Assembly (NCBI GenBank): GCA_963797475.1
Contig: CAWCPR010000001.1
Span: forward strand, 1,054,001 to 1,118,000
DNA: 64,000 bases
Direction: 5' to 3'
Source: CAWCPR01 sp963797475
GTDB lineage: Bacteria > Chloroflexota > Anaerolineae > Anaerolineales > UBA4823
Below are positions 18,932-28,527 of this stretch, one piece after another (positions within the stretch are counted from its first letter, which is position 1; each line of letters starts with the position of its first letter). Made by a program: the position numbers and the translations under genes. The notes under the pieces are model-generated. The model was not told where the DNA came from and ran no database searches. It saw only the letters and a program-made list of their open reading frames with translations.

Positions 18932-21546
18932 CTATTTTGCTTGTGGGGATTCCCTATTTTTACTGAAATGGGGATGCTGGCGTGCTAGAGCGGCGGCAGC
19001 CTCACGCGAATGCACATCCAGTTTAGCCAGGATGGCCGAAACGTGGTGGTCGGCGGTTTTTGGTGAGACGTGCAGCCGCAGGGCGATCTCGGCATTGCTC
19101 AGGCCTTCAATGAGCAGGGCAAGGATTTCTATCTGGCGGTCTGTTAGTCCGAAAGGATTGTCGCGGGTGGAGGGCCGGGGTCCTCGGGGAATGTTGGGCG
19201 CGCCTGAAGCTTGCAGCTTGAGGCGCAGGTGGTCCGCCGCCGGCCGGGCACCGAGCCGTTCGAAGATCTCCAGGGCGGCCACCTGGGCGAGCGAATCGCC
19301 ATCTTCCAGAGCCCGCGCCTGCTCGTAAGGGCAACCCAGGCGCCCCCATTCATCGGCTGCGGCGCGCCAATGGCCGGCGATTTGCAGGCTGAAAGGCCTG
19401 GCAATCCATTCTGCCACATCCACGTTATCGCCCGTTTTCCAGCGCCAGAAGGCCAGCTCACCCGCAAACCATGCATGCCGCTTGCTCACAGCCAAATCGT
19501 AGTCAGCCATCGCTTCTGCACGGGCGCGTCCGGGGTCACCTGATAACCAGGCTGCCTCCGCCCGGGCAGCGCGCGCCAAGCCCAGGAACTGCAGGGTCCC
19601 GGTCCGCTTCGCCAGCTCGAGAGCTTCATCCAGCACAGTCCAGGCGTCACGGTCACCAGCGCGGGCGTGCAGGTGACCCCAGGTCACCAGGGTTGTGATC
19701 TGGCTGAGCGCTGAGGGAGAGGATCTAAGCAGCAGTGGGTCTGTAACTTTGAGCGCCTCGTTCCAACGCCCCAGGTGAAAGCGAGTCAACCCCAGCCAGG
19801 CTAACATGTACTGGCTAAATAGATCTAAATTGCGGTCGGCGGCATACGCGATTCCTTCCGCCAGATAACGCTCTGCAGGGTAGAATTGGTAAAGCTCGGC
19901 AGAACAGGATCCCAAATAAGCGTAAATATTGGCGATATGCGTATCAATCCCCAATTTTCGGGCGATCTCGAGCCGTTTCTCCAGGTAATCGCAGCCGCGC
20001 TCGTAATCCAGAAAGAGCCAGGCGGATCCGACCGCAACATGAGCCATCGCCAGGACGTTATGATCCTCGAATGGTTCGGCCAGCTCAATCGCTTTTTCTC
20101 CCCATTAATCGCCTCGCCGATATCCCGGGTCGAAATGCGCAGCGTGGCCTGGGCTCGGTAAGCGAGAGCCAGCTCCCGGCTGGCCGGATGAGCTTCCAGC
20201 AACTGGATAGCCTCCAAACAGGTTTGCTCGGCTTCCGTGTTGGACCCGTGATTACGCAGCATGATCGTCAATTGAGCCAGCAACTCGCCTCGCTTCAAAG
20301 GGTTATCAATTTCTTTCCAGATCGCCAGGGCTTTCCAGTGAGCTGCGATCGCTTCCGATTGCTGCTCGGTTACATTGCATTCAAAGGAATAAGCTTCCAG
20401 CATTAAAGCGTGTTCACCGGGCGGCAGATCGCCGGCGAAACGCAGCGCCAAAGAATACAGGACTCGGGACTCGCGGTGGGCGCCGGCGATGGAAGCCTGG
20501 CGGGCGGCAGCGGGGGCAAACTCGAGCACGGCCTCCCGGTCACCAGCAGCCTCGGCATGATGCGCTAATCGGGGCAGGTCCGCACGCGTTGCCGGCGACG
20601 ACTTCAACGAATCAAGCGCCAGGCGATGCAAAACAATTTTACGGTGCGGGGAGATCGTTTCAAGGATCGTCTGGCGGGCCAGCTCGTGCCGGAAAAGCAG
20701 CATATCTCCCTGGGCCGTCAGCATCCCCACTGCCATACACTCTTCTGCAAAGCCGGCTTCAGCGCCGGTCATCTCCACCAGCAGCCATGGCTCGATGCGC
20801 AGTCCGATGATCGCCGCCGCTTCCAGTACGGCATGTCCAGAAGGGGAAAGCCTGGCGGCGCGCGCCAACACAGCATCTCGGACTGTGGCAGGGATCCCAC
20901 CAGACTGGTTGGCCAATACCTCCGTCACAAAAAAGGGGTTGCCCCCTGTGCGGCGATGCAGGGCAAAAGCATCCATTCCTCGGCTTCCAACCAGGGCTCG
21001 CACCGCCGTCTGGCTGAGCGGTGGAAGCTGGAAGCGGCGTGTCGCTAACGAAGAAGCCATATCGCCCAGTACAATGCGCAGTTGGTGGCTTGGGCCGAGC
21101 TCGTCGCTACGATAAGTCAGCACCAGCAGGGATTGGGTCCTAGTGATGCGCCGGCCCAGGAAACGCAGCAGGTCCAGGGTTGCCTCATCCGCCCAGTGCA
21201 CGTCCTCGAAGACGACGATTGTGATGTATCTCTGAAGCTCGCTGAGGAAAGCGGGAAAGATGGCGTCCCTGCCGGCCTCGGAGGCTAGCAAGGCAGGCAA
21301 ATCTCCCTGCAGCCGGCCGGCCATATCGTGCAGCGCGCCCAGGGGCCGTGGGGTGAAAAGCGCGTCACAAGCGCCCCACAAGATGCGCACGGCGTTTTGG
21401 TGCCTGCTCGTGAAATTTTCGACCAGGGAGGTTTTACCGATGCCGGCCTCGCCGCTCACCAACGCGATGCGACCAGAGCCCGCGCTGGCCTCTGCCAATG
21501 CGGCCTCCAACCCGGCCAGGTGCGCTTCGCGTTCGAGCAGCTCCAT
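18932..21546 (-). pseudogene. ATPase-LuxR (MalT/LAL-type) regulator, frameshifted
   Basis: Two reading frames together encode one regulator of about 870 residues. The 5' part (21546 down to about 20110) starts MELLEREAHLAGLE and has a Walker A motif (GEAGIGKTSLVE) and Walker B-like VVFEDVHWADEATLDLL. The 3' part (about 20100 to 18932) holds TPR-like helices and a LuxR helix-turn-helix (LTDRQIEILALLIEGLSNAEIALRL). The frame changes at about 20090-20110, near a TTTTT and a CCCC run. Alignment by eye with the intact neighbour shows one missing base: read in the other frame, the sequence continues EKAIELAEPFEDHNVLAMAH. This may be a real mutation or a consensus error. Confidence 0.85.
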
Positions 21547-21628
21547 ATGGGATGATTGTACAGATTCCGGGTATCCGCGTCAATCATCGCTCGTGTCCTT
21601 CATGGAAGTTTAATATTCATCCTCTCGA

Positions 21629-24238
21629 TCAATGGGGAAATTTCCCTTTTTTATTGAAGTGGGGATGTTCCCTGGCCAGCGCGGCGGCGGCCACGCGAGA
21701 GTGCACATCCAAATTAGCCAGGATGGCCGAGACGTGGTGGTCGACGGTTTTAGGCGTAATGTGCAAGCGGGCAGCGATCTCTGCATTGCTCATATTTTCG
21801 ACCAGCAGCGCCAGGATTTCCACTTGCCGGCCGGTCAACCCGAAAGGATTCTCCTGGGTGGAGGATCGGGGCTTGCGCGGCAGTTGGGCAGATCCGGCGT
21901 CTTGCATTGCCTGGCGCAGCGCATCCGCCGCAGGCCGGGCGCCGAGGTTTTCGAAGATTTTGAGCGCCGCAATCTGGGCCTCATAATCGCCATCCGCCAG
22001 AGCGCGAGCTTGTTCGTAGGGGCAGCCCAACTGCTCCCATTCCATTGCAGATGCGCGCCAATCCCCGGCAATTTGCAAAGCAAACGGCTTTGCGATCCAT
22101 TCCGGCGGCGACACTTTATCCCCCGCTCGCCAGCGCCAGAAGGCCAGCTCCCCTGCAAACCAGGGGTGCCGCTTGCTAATGGCTGCGTCGTATACAGCCT
22201 GGGCCTCCTCAAGCGTGCGCGTCCAGTTGCCCGACAGCCAGGCCGCTTCGGCTAACGCCGCCCGCGCTGGCGCGATAAATGGGAAGTTGCCGGACAGCTC
22301 GGCTAAATCCAGCGCTTCATCCAGCAGCTTGCCTGCACCGGGCCGGCCCTGGCGGGCCAGCACCCGTCCTAGCGCAAGCAAGGCCGGTAAACGGCTGTTA
22401 GCCGATGCGATGGTATGCAGCAGCACCTCGCCGGCCGCCTCCTCTGCTGCACGCATACGGCCCAGATACAGAAATGTTTGCGCCTGCCATGCCAGCATAT
22501 AATATCGCAGCAAATCCAGGTCGCGATCGGCGCAGTAGGAGATGCCTTCTGCCAGGTAGCGCTCAGCATGGGTAAAGAGGTACAGCTCGCAAGAGGTCGA
22601 GCCAAGGTTTCCGTACGCAGTAGCCACGCGCGCCTCCAGCCCGGCTTGGCTGGCGATGGCAAGGGCGCGCCGTAAATAATCGCTTCCGCGCTCAAAATCC
22701 GAGGACAGCCATATCGAACCCAATGTGTCATAAGCCATAGCCAACAAGCGCGCATCGCCATAGCGCTCCGCCAGGCTAACCGCTTTTTCAGCCATCGTAA
22801 GCGCCTCAGCCATGTCATGATGGAATATGTGCAGCATAGCCTGTGTGCGATAGGCAAGCGCCAGTTCTCTCCCTGGCGGAAGCGGTTCAAGCAATGCGAT
22901 AGCATCGTGACAGCTCTGCACGGCTTCTGCCCAATGGTCGGCAGTAATTAGCGCCGTCGCCAGGAGGGCCAGGTTTTCTCCTTGTTTTAAGGGCTCCCCC
23001 GCAGATCGCCAGATCTCGATCGCTTTTCGACGGCTGGCGATGGCGTCGTTACGCTGGTTGATCAGGTTGCTTTCCCAGGCGAAGGATTCGAGCAAAAGGG
23101 CGTGCTCAACAGGCGGCAGATCCTCGGCATAATGCAGCGCGAGAGCGTATAGGGCTGCAGCCGCCTGGTGTGCGCTCGCAGTTGATGCCTGGCGGGCCGC
23201 AGCGGGCGCATATTCCAATACCACATCTCGATCGCCGGCAGCCTCAGCGTGATGCGCCAGCCGGGCAAGATCCTCGCGGGTAAACGGCGAAGATCTGAGC
23301 GAATCGAGCACCAAACGGTGCAGAACACGTTTGCGATGCGGCGAGATCGTTTCCAGGATCGTCTGCCGGGCCAGCTCGTGCCGGAATGACAGGTTATTGT
23401 CATGCGCTCGCAGCATGCCCATCGCTATGCATTCTTCTACCGCAAAGGCTTCCGCCCCGGCGACCTCCGCCAGCAGCCACGGCTCGATGCGCAGCCCAAC
23501 CACCGCCGCTGCCTCCAGCACAGCCCGCCCGGACGGGGAGAGCCGCGCCGCCCGAGCCAGCACCGCATCCCGCACAGTAGCCGGGATGCCGCCCGTCTCA
23601 CTGGCTAACACTTCGCTGACGAAAAACGGGTTGCCCCCGGTCTGGCGATACAGGGCCAGGGCATCCATCCTGCGCCTCCCCACCAGCACGCGCACGGCCG
23701 CCTCGCTCAACGGCGACAGCCGGATGCGTCTCACTGCCGAAGAATTGGCCAGGTTGCCCAGCACGATGCGCAGCGGGTGCTGCACCCCCAGCTCGTCGTC
23801 CCGGTAGGTCAGCACCAGCAGCGCCCTGGTTTGGGTGATGCGCCGCCCCAGAAACCGCAGCAGGTCCAGCGTGGCTTCGTCCGCCCAATGTACGTCTTCA
23901 AATACAAAGATGGCTGTCCGCCGTTGAAGCTCGGCCAGCACAGCCGCAAACAGAGTAGTGTGGTTGGCCTCCTCATGCAGCAGTGCCGAGATTTCCCCCT
24001 CAAGCTGCCCGGCAATATCCGCCAGGGGACCCAGCGGCCGCGGAGTGAAATACGCATCGCAGACCCCCCAGAACCCCGGCACTCGCTCGCGGTGGTTTTG
24101 TGTGAACCGCTCGACCAGTGATGTTTTGCCGATCCCCGCTTCACCACTCACCAGCGCGATGCGACCAGAGCCAGCGCCGGCCTGCGCCAACCCTGCCTCC
24201 AACCCGGCCAGGTGCGTCTCCCGCTCAAGCAGTTCCAT
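21629..24238 (-). CDS. ATPase-LuxR (MalT/LAL-type) transcriptional regulator
   Basis: An 869-residue regulator. The N-terminal AAA-type ATPase (about 1-300) has Walker A (GEAGIGKTSLVERF) and Walker B-like IFVFEDVHWADEATLDLLRFLG. The middle is alpha-helical and TPR-like (about 400-750). The C-terminal LuxR helix-turn-helix (about 795-860) reads LTGRQVEILALLVENMSNAEIAARL with DHHVSAILANLDVHSR. MalT-type proteins bind an effector and ATP before activating transcription. It is a close tandem paralogue of the frameshifted gene downstream; both begin MELLERE and end with a HPHF-K tail. The effector is unknown and no regulated gene cluster is obvious next to it. Confidence 0.92.
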   Translation of the reverse strand: MELLERETHLAGLEAGLAQAGAGSGRIALVSGEAGIGKTSLVERFTQNHRERVPGFWGVCDAYFTPRPLGPLADIAGQLEGEISALLHEEANHTTLFAAVLAELQRRTAIFVFEDVHWADEATLDLLRFLGRRITQTRALLVLTYRDDELGVQHPLRIVLGNLANSSAVRRIRLSPLSEAAVRVLVGRRRMDALALYRQTGGNPFFVSEVLASETGGIPATVRDAVLARAARLSPSGRAVLEAAAVVGLRIEPWLLAEVAGAEAFAVEECIAMGMLRAHDNNLSFRHELARQTILETISPHRKRVLHRLVLDSLRSSPFTREDLARLAHHAEAAGDRDVVLEYAPAAARQASTASAHQAAAALYALALHYAEDLPPVEHALLLESFAWESNLINQRNDAIASRRKAIEIWRSAGEPLKQGENLALLATALITADHWAEAVQSCHDAIALLEPLPPGRELALAYRTQAMLHIFHHDMAEALTMAEKAVSLAERYGDARLLAMAYDTLGSIWLSSDFERGSDYLRRALAIASQAGLEARVATAYGNLGSTSCELYLFTHAERYLAEGISYCADRDLDLLRYYMLAWQAQTFLYLGRMRAAEEAAGEVLLHTIASANSRLPALLALGRVLARQGRPGAGKLLDEALDLAELSGNFPFIAPARAALAEAAWLSGNWTRTLEEAQAVYDAAISKRHPWFAGELAFWRWRAGDKVSPPEWIAKPFALQIAGDWRASAMEWEQLGCPYEQARALADGDYEAQIAALKIFENLGARPAADALRQAMQDAGSAQLPRKPRSSTQENPFGLTGRQVEILALLVENMSNAEIAARLHITPKTVDHHVSAILANLDVHSRVAAAALAREHPHFNKKGKFPH

Positions 24239-24344
24239 TGGGGATGATTGTACAGGTTCCTGAACCTTGAGTCAATCATCCCCAAGTCCCCCAATGATTG
24301 AGAGGCTACGAAAAACATATTAAGAGCTCTGCCGCGGAACCACT

Positions 24345-24887
24345 TCAGTTTTGGATGATGGGTAAATATAACCAGAGAGGGTCGAACGCAGTAGTGGCCG
24401 TTGGCATGCGGGTTGGCGTGACCGTACTTTCCGGATTCGGAGTCGCCGTCAGGGTCGGAGTCAGGGACGTACCGGGCGTGAAAGTGAAGGCCGGCGAAGG
24501 CGTGATCGAAGAAGTCGGCTCAAGAGTTCCAGTTGCAGGCGGCGTGGCCGTTGGCGACGGCCCTGGAGTGTACGTCCGAGTTGGCGTGGGCGAAGGTCCA
24601 GGCGTGAAGGTGTGGGTCGCAGATCCCGTCACGAAAGCTGTCCCTGTGGGCGATGCAGCCAGGGTGCTTGTCCCAGTGGGCGCTGCGGGTGTTTCTGTGG
24701 ATGTAATCGATGGCCCGGCTGTGAAGGTGTAAACAGGCGTGTGAGTTGCAGAAGCGGTCGCCGTGGGCGAGTTAGCTGTTGTGCTGGTTGCGGTGGGAAT
24801 GCCAGACGTGCTGCTGGGCGTCGGCGTGTAGGTAGCGGTGGGAGATGGCCCCAGTGTAGATTTGAGCTTTCGTGCCCCCTCGTTCAT
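24345..24887 (-). pseudogene. Thr/Pro-rich linker plus C-terminal tail of a lost surface protein
   Basis: A 180-codon frame made almost wholly of Thr, Pro, Ser, Ala and Gly (TPTPSSTSG, TPGPSPTPTRTYTPGPSPT), ending in DPLWLYLPIIQN. There is no signal peptide and no globular domain, and the first residues (MNEGARKLK) do not look like a secreted start. It most likely preserves the linker and the C-terminal tail of a larger secreted protein whose 5' part was lost. The tail resembles that of the giant surface protein (YIPLMFK). Confidence 0.5.
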
Positions 24888-25181
24888 GAGCTGCCCGAAT
24901 AATTCGTAGAAAGTCTATTCAATAAGGTTAAATTTCACCAACCGTAGTATAATCGCAGGATAGCTGCATCATCGTGAAAGATGGGGGCATTAAAATTCAC
25001 CCGGCGTGCGTGGCGCGCTCAGGGAATATGACCCAAAACGCCTGACCGGCCCCCAACCGCTTAACAATCCAGCCAGCAGAACACCTGAAATAGGGTAGGG
25101 TGCTTTGCCCCTGGCTGAAGGCCAGTGGTCGGCGCACCACGCGTAGGGATAAAAAGAGTTTCAGCAACCCAGGAGGGAAAA
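24888..25181 (+). promoter_or_regulatory. Leader region of the nuo operon
   Basis: A 294-base gap before nuoA. It contains a TATAAT (24948-24953) with no good -35 partner, about 230 bases upstream of nuoA, and repeat copy C (25093-25149) just before the gene. The nuo promoter may lie here; only the -10-like box is visible. Confidence 0.4.
25093..25149 (+). repeat. Interspersed repeat, copy C, upstream of nuoA
   Basis: Shares TTGCCCCTG and AGGCCAGTGGTCGGCGC with copy D (44315-44392), and GGCGCACCACGC with copies A and B. CTGGC/GCCAG around TGAAG could form a small hairpin. It ends 33 bases before the nuoA start. Confidence 0.6.
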
Positions 25182-25586
25182 TTGGACGCTGCTTCCAGTG
25201 CTACACCGCTTTGGCCCCTGGTCGTGTATTTCTTTGCCCTGCTTGTCGTAGTCGCCGGAATGTTAGGGATATCCGCCGTATTGGGGGAGCGCCACCAGGA
25301 GCGAGAAACCGGTGAGCAGTTCGAATCGGGTATTAAACCCACCGGCGACGCTCGCCTGCGCTTTTCCGCCCGCTACTATCAAGTGGCTATGTTTTTCGTC
25401 ATTTTCGACCTGGAATCGGTCTTTGTCATCGCCTGGGCGGTTGGATTGCTGGACCTTGGCTGGGCGGGCTATATTGAAATTGTCATCTTTATTGTCGTTT
25501 TACTTGCCGGACTGTTTTATCTTTGGCGAATAGGGGCATTGGATTGGGGGACGAAAGCGCATCGCCAGCGAGCGGACCGGCCTTAA
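25182..25586 (+). CDS. nuoA: NADH-quinone oxidoreductase subunit A
   Basis: A 134-residue membrane subunit of complex I with three transmembrane helices. It carries the family loop YESGIKPTG-like segment (FESGIKPTGDARLRFSARYY) and the acidic helix FFVIFDLESVFVIAWAV. I chose TTG 25182 because AGGAGGG lies 5 bases upstream. The frame is open further 5', but that extension passes through repeat copy C and does not look like NuoA. It is the first gene of the nuo operon; nuoB follows after 27 bases. Confidence 0.95.
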   Translation: MDAASSATPLWPLVVYFFALLVVVAGMLGISAVLGERHQERETGEQFESGIKPTGDARLRFSARYYQVAMFFVIFDLESVFVIAWAVGLLDLGWAGYIEIVIFIVVLLAGLFYLWRIGALDWGTKAHRQRADRP

Positions 25587-25613
25587 TCCCTGTCTTTTTT
25601 AAAGAGGTTTTCA

Positions 25614-26249
25614 ATGCGTTGGTGGCTGAGCAAAGTAGATGAAACCCCGTTAGGCGGCGGAGGCGGATCGTTTCAAGAGATATTGGGGCGCCTGCTGGTG
25701 ATGACCCGGCTGCAAGATCTGCTTGCCTGGGGGCGTAAGAATTCGATCTGGCCGTTCAACTTTGGATTGTCTTGCTGTTATGTCGAGATGGCGACCAGCC
25801 TGACCAGCAAATATGATATTGCCCGTTTTGGGGCTGAGGTGATTCGAGGCACGCCGCGCGAAGCGGATATGATGGTGATTGCCGGTACGCCTTTCATCAA
25901 AATGGCCCCCATAATTCGCCGCCTGTACGAGCAAATGATGGAGCCGCGCTGGGTCATCTCGATGGGTTCATGCGCCAATTCCGGCGGAATGTACGACATT
26001 TACAGCGTCGTCCAGGGGGTAGATAAATTCATGCCGGTAGATATGTATGTGCCTGGTTGCCCGCCTCGTCCGGATGCTTTTATCGAAGGGCTGACCTTGC
26101 TCGCAGAGTCGGTTGGCAAAGAAAAACGCCCTTTTAGCTGGGTGTTAGGCCCTCAAGGAGTCGTCCGGCCAGAGCGGCCATCGATGCGCGACCGGAAACA
26201 TGACGAACGAGTTAAGCAAACGACCCTTCGCCCACCGGACGAAGTCTAA
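25614..26249 (+). CDS. nuoB: NADH-quinone oxidoreductase subunit B
   Basis: A 211-residue peripheral subunit that carries the terminal [4Fe-4S] cluster N2, which passes electrons to quinone. The ligands are visible: the Cys-Cys pair in FGLSCCYVEMATS, Cys in MGSCANSGG and Cys in VPGCPPRPDA. The C-terminal tail is longer than the catalytic core needs and highly charged, and overlaps the possible nuoCD start. The operon position between A and CD is the standard one. Confidence 0.97.
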   Translation: MRWWLSKVDETPLGGGGGSFQEILGRLLVMTRLQDLLAWGRKNSIWPFNFGLSCCYVEMATSLTSKYDIARFGAEVIRGTPREADMMVIAGTPFIKMAPIIRRLYEQMMEPRWVISMGSCANSGGMYDIYSVVQGVDKFMPVDMYVPGCPPRPDAFIEGLTLLAESVGKEKRPFSWVLGPQGVVRPERPSMRDRKHDERVKQTTLRPPDEV

Positions 26250-28029
26250 CGAACTCGAAGGACGGGTTCATTTGGCAATCATGGAAGAAAACCAGGATTT
26301 TATACAGGAGCTGAACACCCGATTTGGCCAGGCGCTGCTGGCTTCACAGGTTACCCGGGATAGCATGCCTACATTCTGGGTGTCTAAAGAGCGGGTTATC
26401 GATGTCCTGCGCTTCCTGAAACAAGAACTGAAACAGCCGTTCCGGTTGCTGTATGATCTGACTGCGATCGATGAGCGCATGCGCACCCACCGCGAAGGTC
26501 AGCCGCAAAGCGATTTCACCGTAGTCTACCAGCTTCTTTCGTTTGACCGCAACGCAGACATCCGCATTAAAGTCCCGTTGCTGGGAGAGAACCCCTCCCT
26601 ACCCAGCCTCACCGGCGTGTGGCCTGCGGCGGACTGGTACGAGCGTGAAGTCTGGGATATGTTTGGGATCCGCTTTGATGGCCACCCGCACCTGGAGCGC
26701 ATCCTCATGCCGCTAACCTGGAAGGGCCACCCACTTCGCAAGGATCACCCGGCCCGGGCGACTGAGATGGGTCCTTTTCAACTTCCCGACCAAAAACAGG
26801 ATGCCGAAGAGGCGGCCTTACAGTTTGTTCCTGAACATTGGGGTCTGCAGCGAAGGAGCGAAGACACCGACTTTATGTTCCTGAATATCGGCCCACAGCA
26901 CCCGGGCACGCACGGCGTTTTGCGCCTGATTCTCCAGTTGGACGGCGAGGAAATCCTGGATGTCGTTCCGGACATTGGCTTCCACCACCGCGGCGCCGAA
27001 AAAATGGGGGAGCGCCAATCCTGGCACACCTATATCCCTTATACAGACCGGGTGGATTACCTGGGTGGGGTGATGAATAACCTTCCCTACGTGATGGCCG
27101 TAGAGAAATTAGCGGGCATCCAGGTGCCCGACCGGGTCAAGTTTATCCGAGTCCTGACCTGTGAGCTCTTTCGCCTTTCCAGCCACCTGGTGTGGTACGG
27201 CACTTTCGCCCAGGACCTCGGCCAGCTCTCGCCGGTTTTCTATATGTTCAGCGATCGTGAGCGCGTTTTTGACATCATCTCCGCCATCACCGGCGGCCGC
27301 ATGCATCCAAGCTGGTTCCGTATTGGCGGGGTCACCCAGGATCTTCCAAAAGGCTGGGACAGGATGGTGCGCGACTTCCTGGATTACATGCCCAAGCGGC
27401 TCGACGATTATGACAATCTGGTGATGAAGAATCGCATCTTTCAGGCGCGCACGAAGGGCATCGGCGATTATACGTTGGAGGAAGCCATCGAATGGGGCGT
27501 CACCGGCCCTAACCTGCGCGCCTGCGGTTTCGAATGGGATTTTCGTAAGAAGCGCCCCTATTCGGGTTACGACCAGTTTGAATTTGATATCCCCACGGCA
27601 GTCCACGGCGATTGTTATGATCGGGCGGTGGTGCGGGTCGCCGAAATGCGCCAAAGCCTGCGCATTATCGAGCAGTGCGTCAAGAACATGCCATCTGGTC
27701 CCTATAAATCGGATCACCCGCTCACTACGCCGCCGCTTAAAGAGCATACGATGTATGATATTGAAACCCTGATTACGCATTTCTTGAACGTCAGTTGGGG
27801 ACCGGTCATCCCGGCCGGAGAAGCTTTCGCTGAAGTGGAAGCAACGAAAGGGAATAATGGCTATTATCTGATCAGCGACGGGGGCACAGAGTCTTATCGT
27901 ACACGCATCCGCACCCCTTCCTTCGCCCACATACAAACCCTGCCCTTGTTGAGCCGCGGCCTGCTGATCCCAGACCTCCTGGCAATCCTGGGCAGTATTG
28001 ATTTTGTCCTGGCCGACGTCGATCGTTGA
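26200..28029 (+). CDS. nuoCD: NADH-quinone oxidoreductase fused subunit C/D
   Basis: A natural fusion of NuoC (about 1-200) and NuoD (about 215-609). The NuoC part has DLTAIDERMR and the signature DWYEREVWDMFGIRFDGHP. The NuoD part has GPQHPGTHGVLRL, DIGFHHRGAEKMGE, WHTYIPYTDRVDYLGG and the C-terminal DLLAILGSIDFVLADVDR. NuoD forms the quinone site with NuoB. Start uncertain: ATG 26200 would overlap nuoB by 50 bases, while ATG 26281 (MEENQDF) also fits; neither has a clear ribosome site. CD fusions are known from enterobacteria and other phyla. Confidence 0.95.
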   Translation: MTNELSKRPFAHRTKSNELEGRVHLAIMEENQDFIQELNTRFGQALLASQVTRDSMPTFWVSKERVIDVLRFLKQELKQPFRLLYDLTAIDERMRTHREGQPQSDFTVVYQLLSFDRNADIRIKVPLLGENPSLPSLTGVWPAADWYEREVWDMFGIRFDGHPHLERILMPLTWKGHPLRKDHPARATEMGPFQLPDQKQDAEEAALQFVPEHWGLQRRSEDTDFMFLNIGPQHPGTHGVLRLILQLDGEEILDVVPDIGFHHRGAEKMGERQSWHTYIPYTDRVDYLGGVMNNLPYVMAVEKLAGIQVPDRVKFIRVLTCELFRLSSHLVWYGTFAQDLGQLSPVFYMFSDRERVFDIISAITGGRMHPSWFRIGGVTQDLPKGWDRMVRDFLDYMPKRLDDYDNLVMKNRIFQARTKGIGDYTLEEAIEWGVTGPNLRACGFEWDFRKKRPYSGYDQFEFDIPTAVHGDCYDRAVVRVAEMRQSLRIIEQCVKNMPSGPYKSDHPLTTPPLKEHTMYDIETLITHFLNVSWGPVIPAGEAFAEVEATKGNNGYYLISDGGTESYRTRIRTPSFAHIQTLPLLSRGLLIPDLLAILGSIDFVLADVDR

Positions 28030-28040
28030 GGGTCCCGTTC

Positions 28041-28511
28041 ATGTTATCCGAAGAAATCAGCAAAGAAATCCAGGCCGAGTTGAAACACAACGAATTTAAG
28101 CGCGGCGCGTGCATCGAGGCCTTAAAGATCGTGCAAAAACATCATGGTTGGGTGAACGACCAACACCTTCAAGACCTTGCACCGCTGTTGGATATGGCGG
28201 TTGATGATCTGGAAGATGTGGCCACTTTTTACAACCTGATCTTTCGCCAACCGGTGGGTAAACACGTGATCCTGGTATGCAACAGTGTAAGCTGCTGGCT
28301 GATGGGCTATGAAAGTGTCCGCCGGCAGCTCTCTAACAATCTGGGCGTTCAATTGGGAGAGACGACTAAGGACAGCCAGTTTACCTTGCTGCCAATGGTA
28401 TGCCTGGGCGACTGCGACCATGCGCCTGCGATGATGGTCGATGAGGATCTACACCACGATCTCACGCCCGAAAAAGTGGATAAGATCCTGGATGGTTACC
28501 GTGAGTATTAG
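28041..28511 (+). CDS. nuoE: NADH-quinone oxidoreductase subunit E
   Basis: A 156-residue thioredoxin-like subunit with [2Fe-2S] cluster N1a. The four ligands follow the family spacing: Cys-x4-Cys in VCNSVSCWLMG and Cys-x3-Cys in CLGDCDHAPAMMVDEDLH. ATG 28041 is preferred because GAGGG lies 8 bases upstream, directly over the nuoCD stop. It works with NuoF and NuoG in the NADH-oxidising arm. Confidence 0.95.
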   Translation: MLSEEISKEIQAELKHNEFKRGACIEALKIVQKHHGWVNDQHLQDLAPLLDMAVDDLEDVATFYNLIFRQPVGKHVILVCNSVSCWLMGYESVRRQLSNNLGVQLGETTKDSQFTLLPMVCLGDCDHAPAMMVDEDLHHDLTPEKVDKILDGYREY

Positions 28512-28527
28512 CGCGGATGGGATGAAA

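Noticed and set aside
24298..24732. Gly/Val-rich plus-strand frame (144 codons)
   Set aside because: It is the antisense of the Thr/Pro-rich remnant; GVGV-type repeats arise from the complement of ACN/CCN codons.
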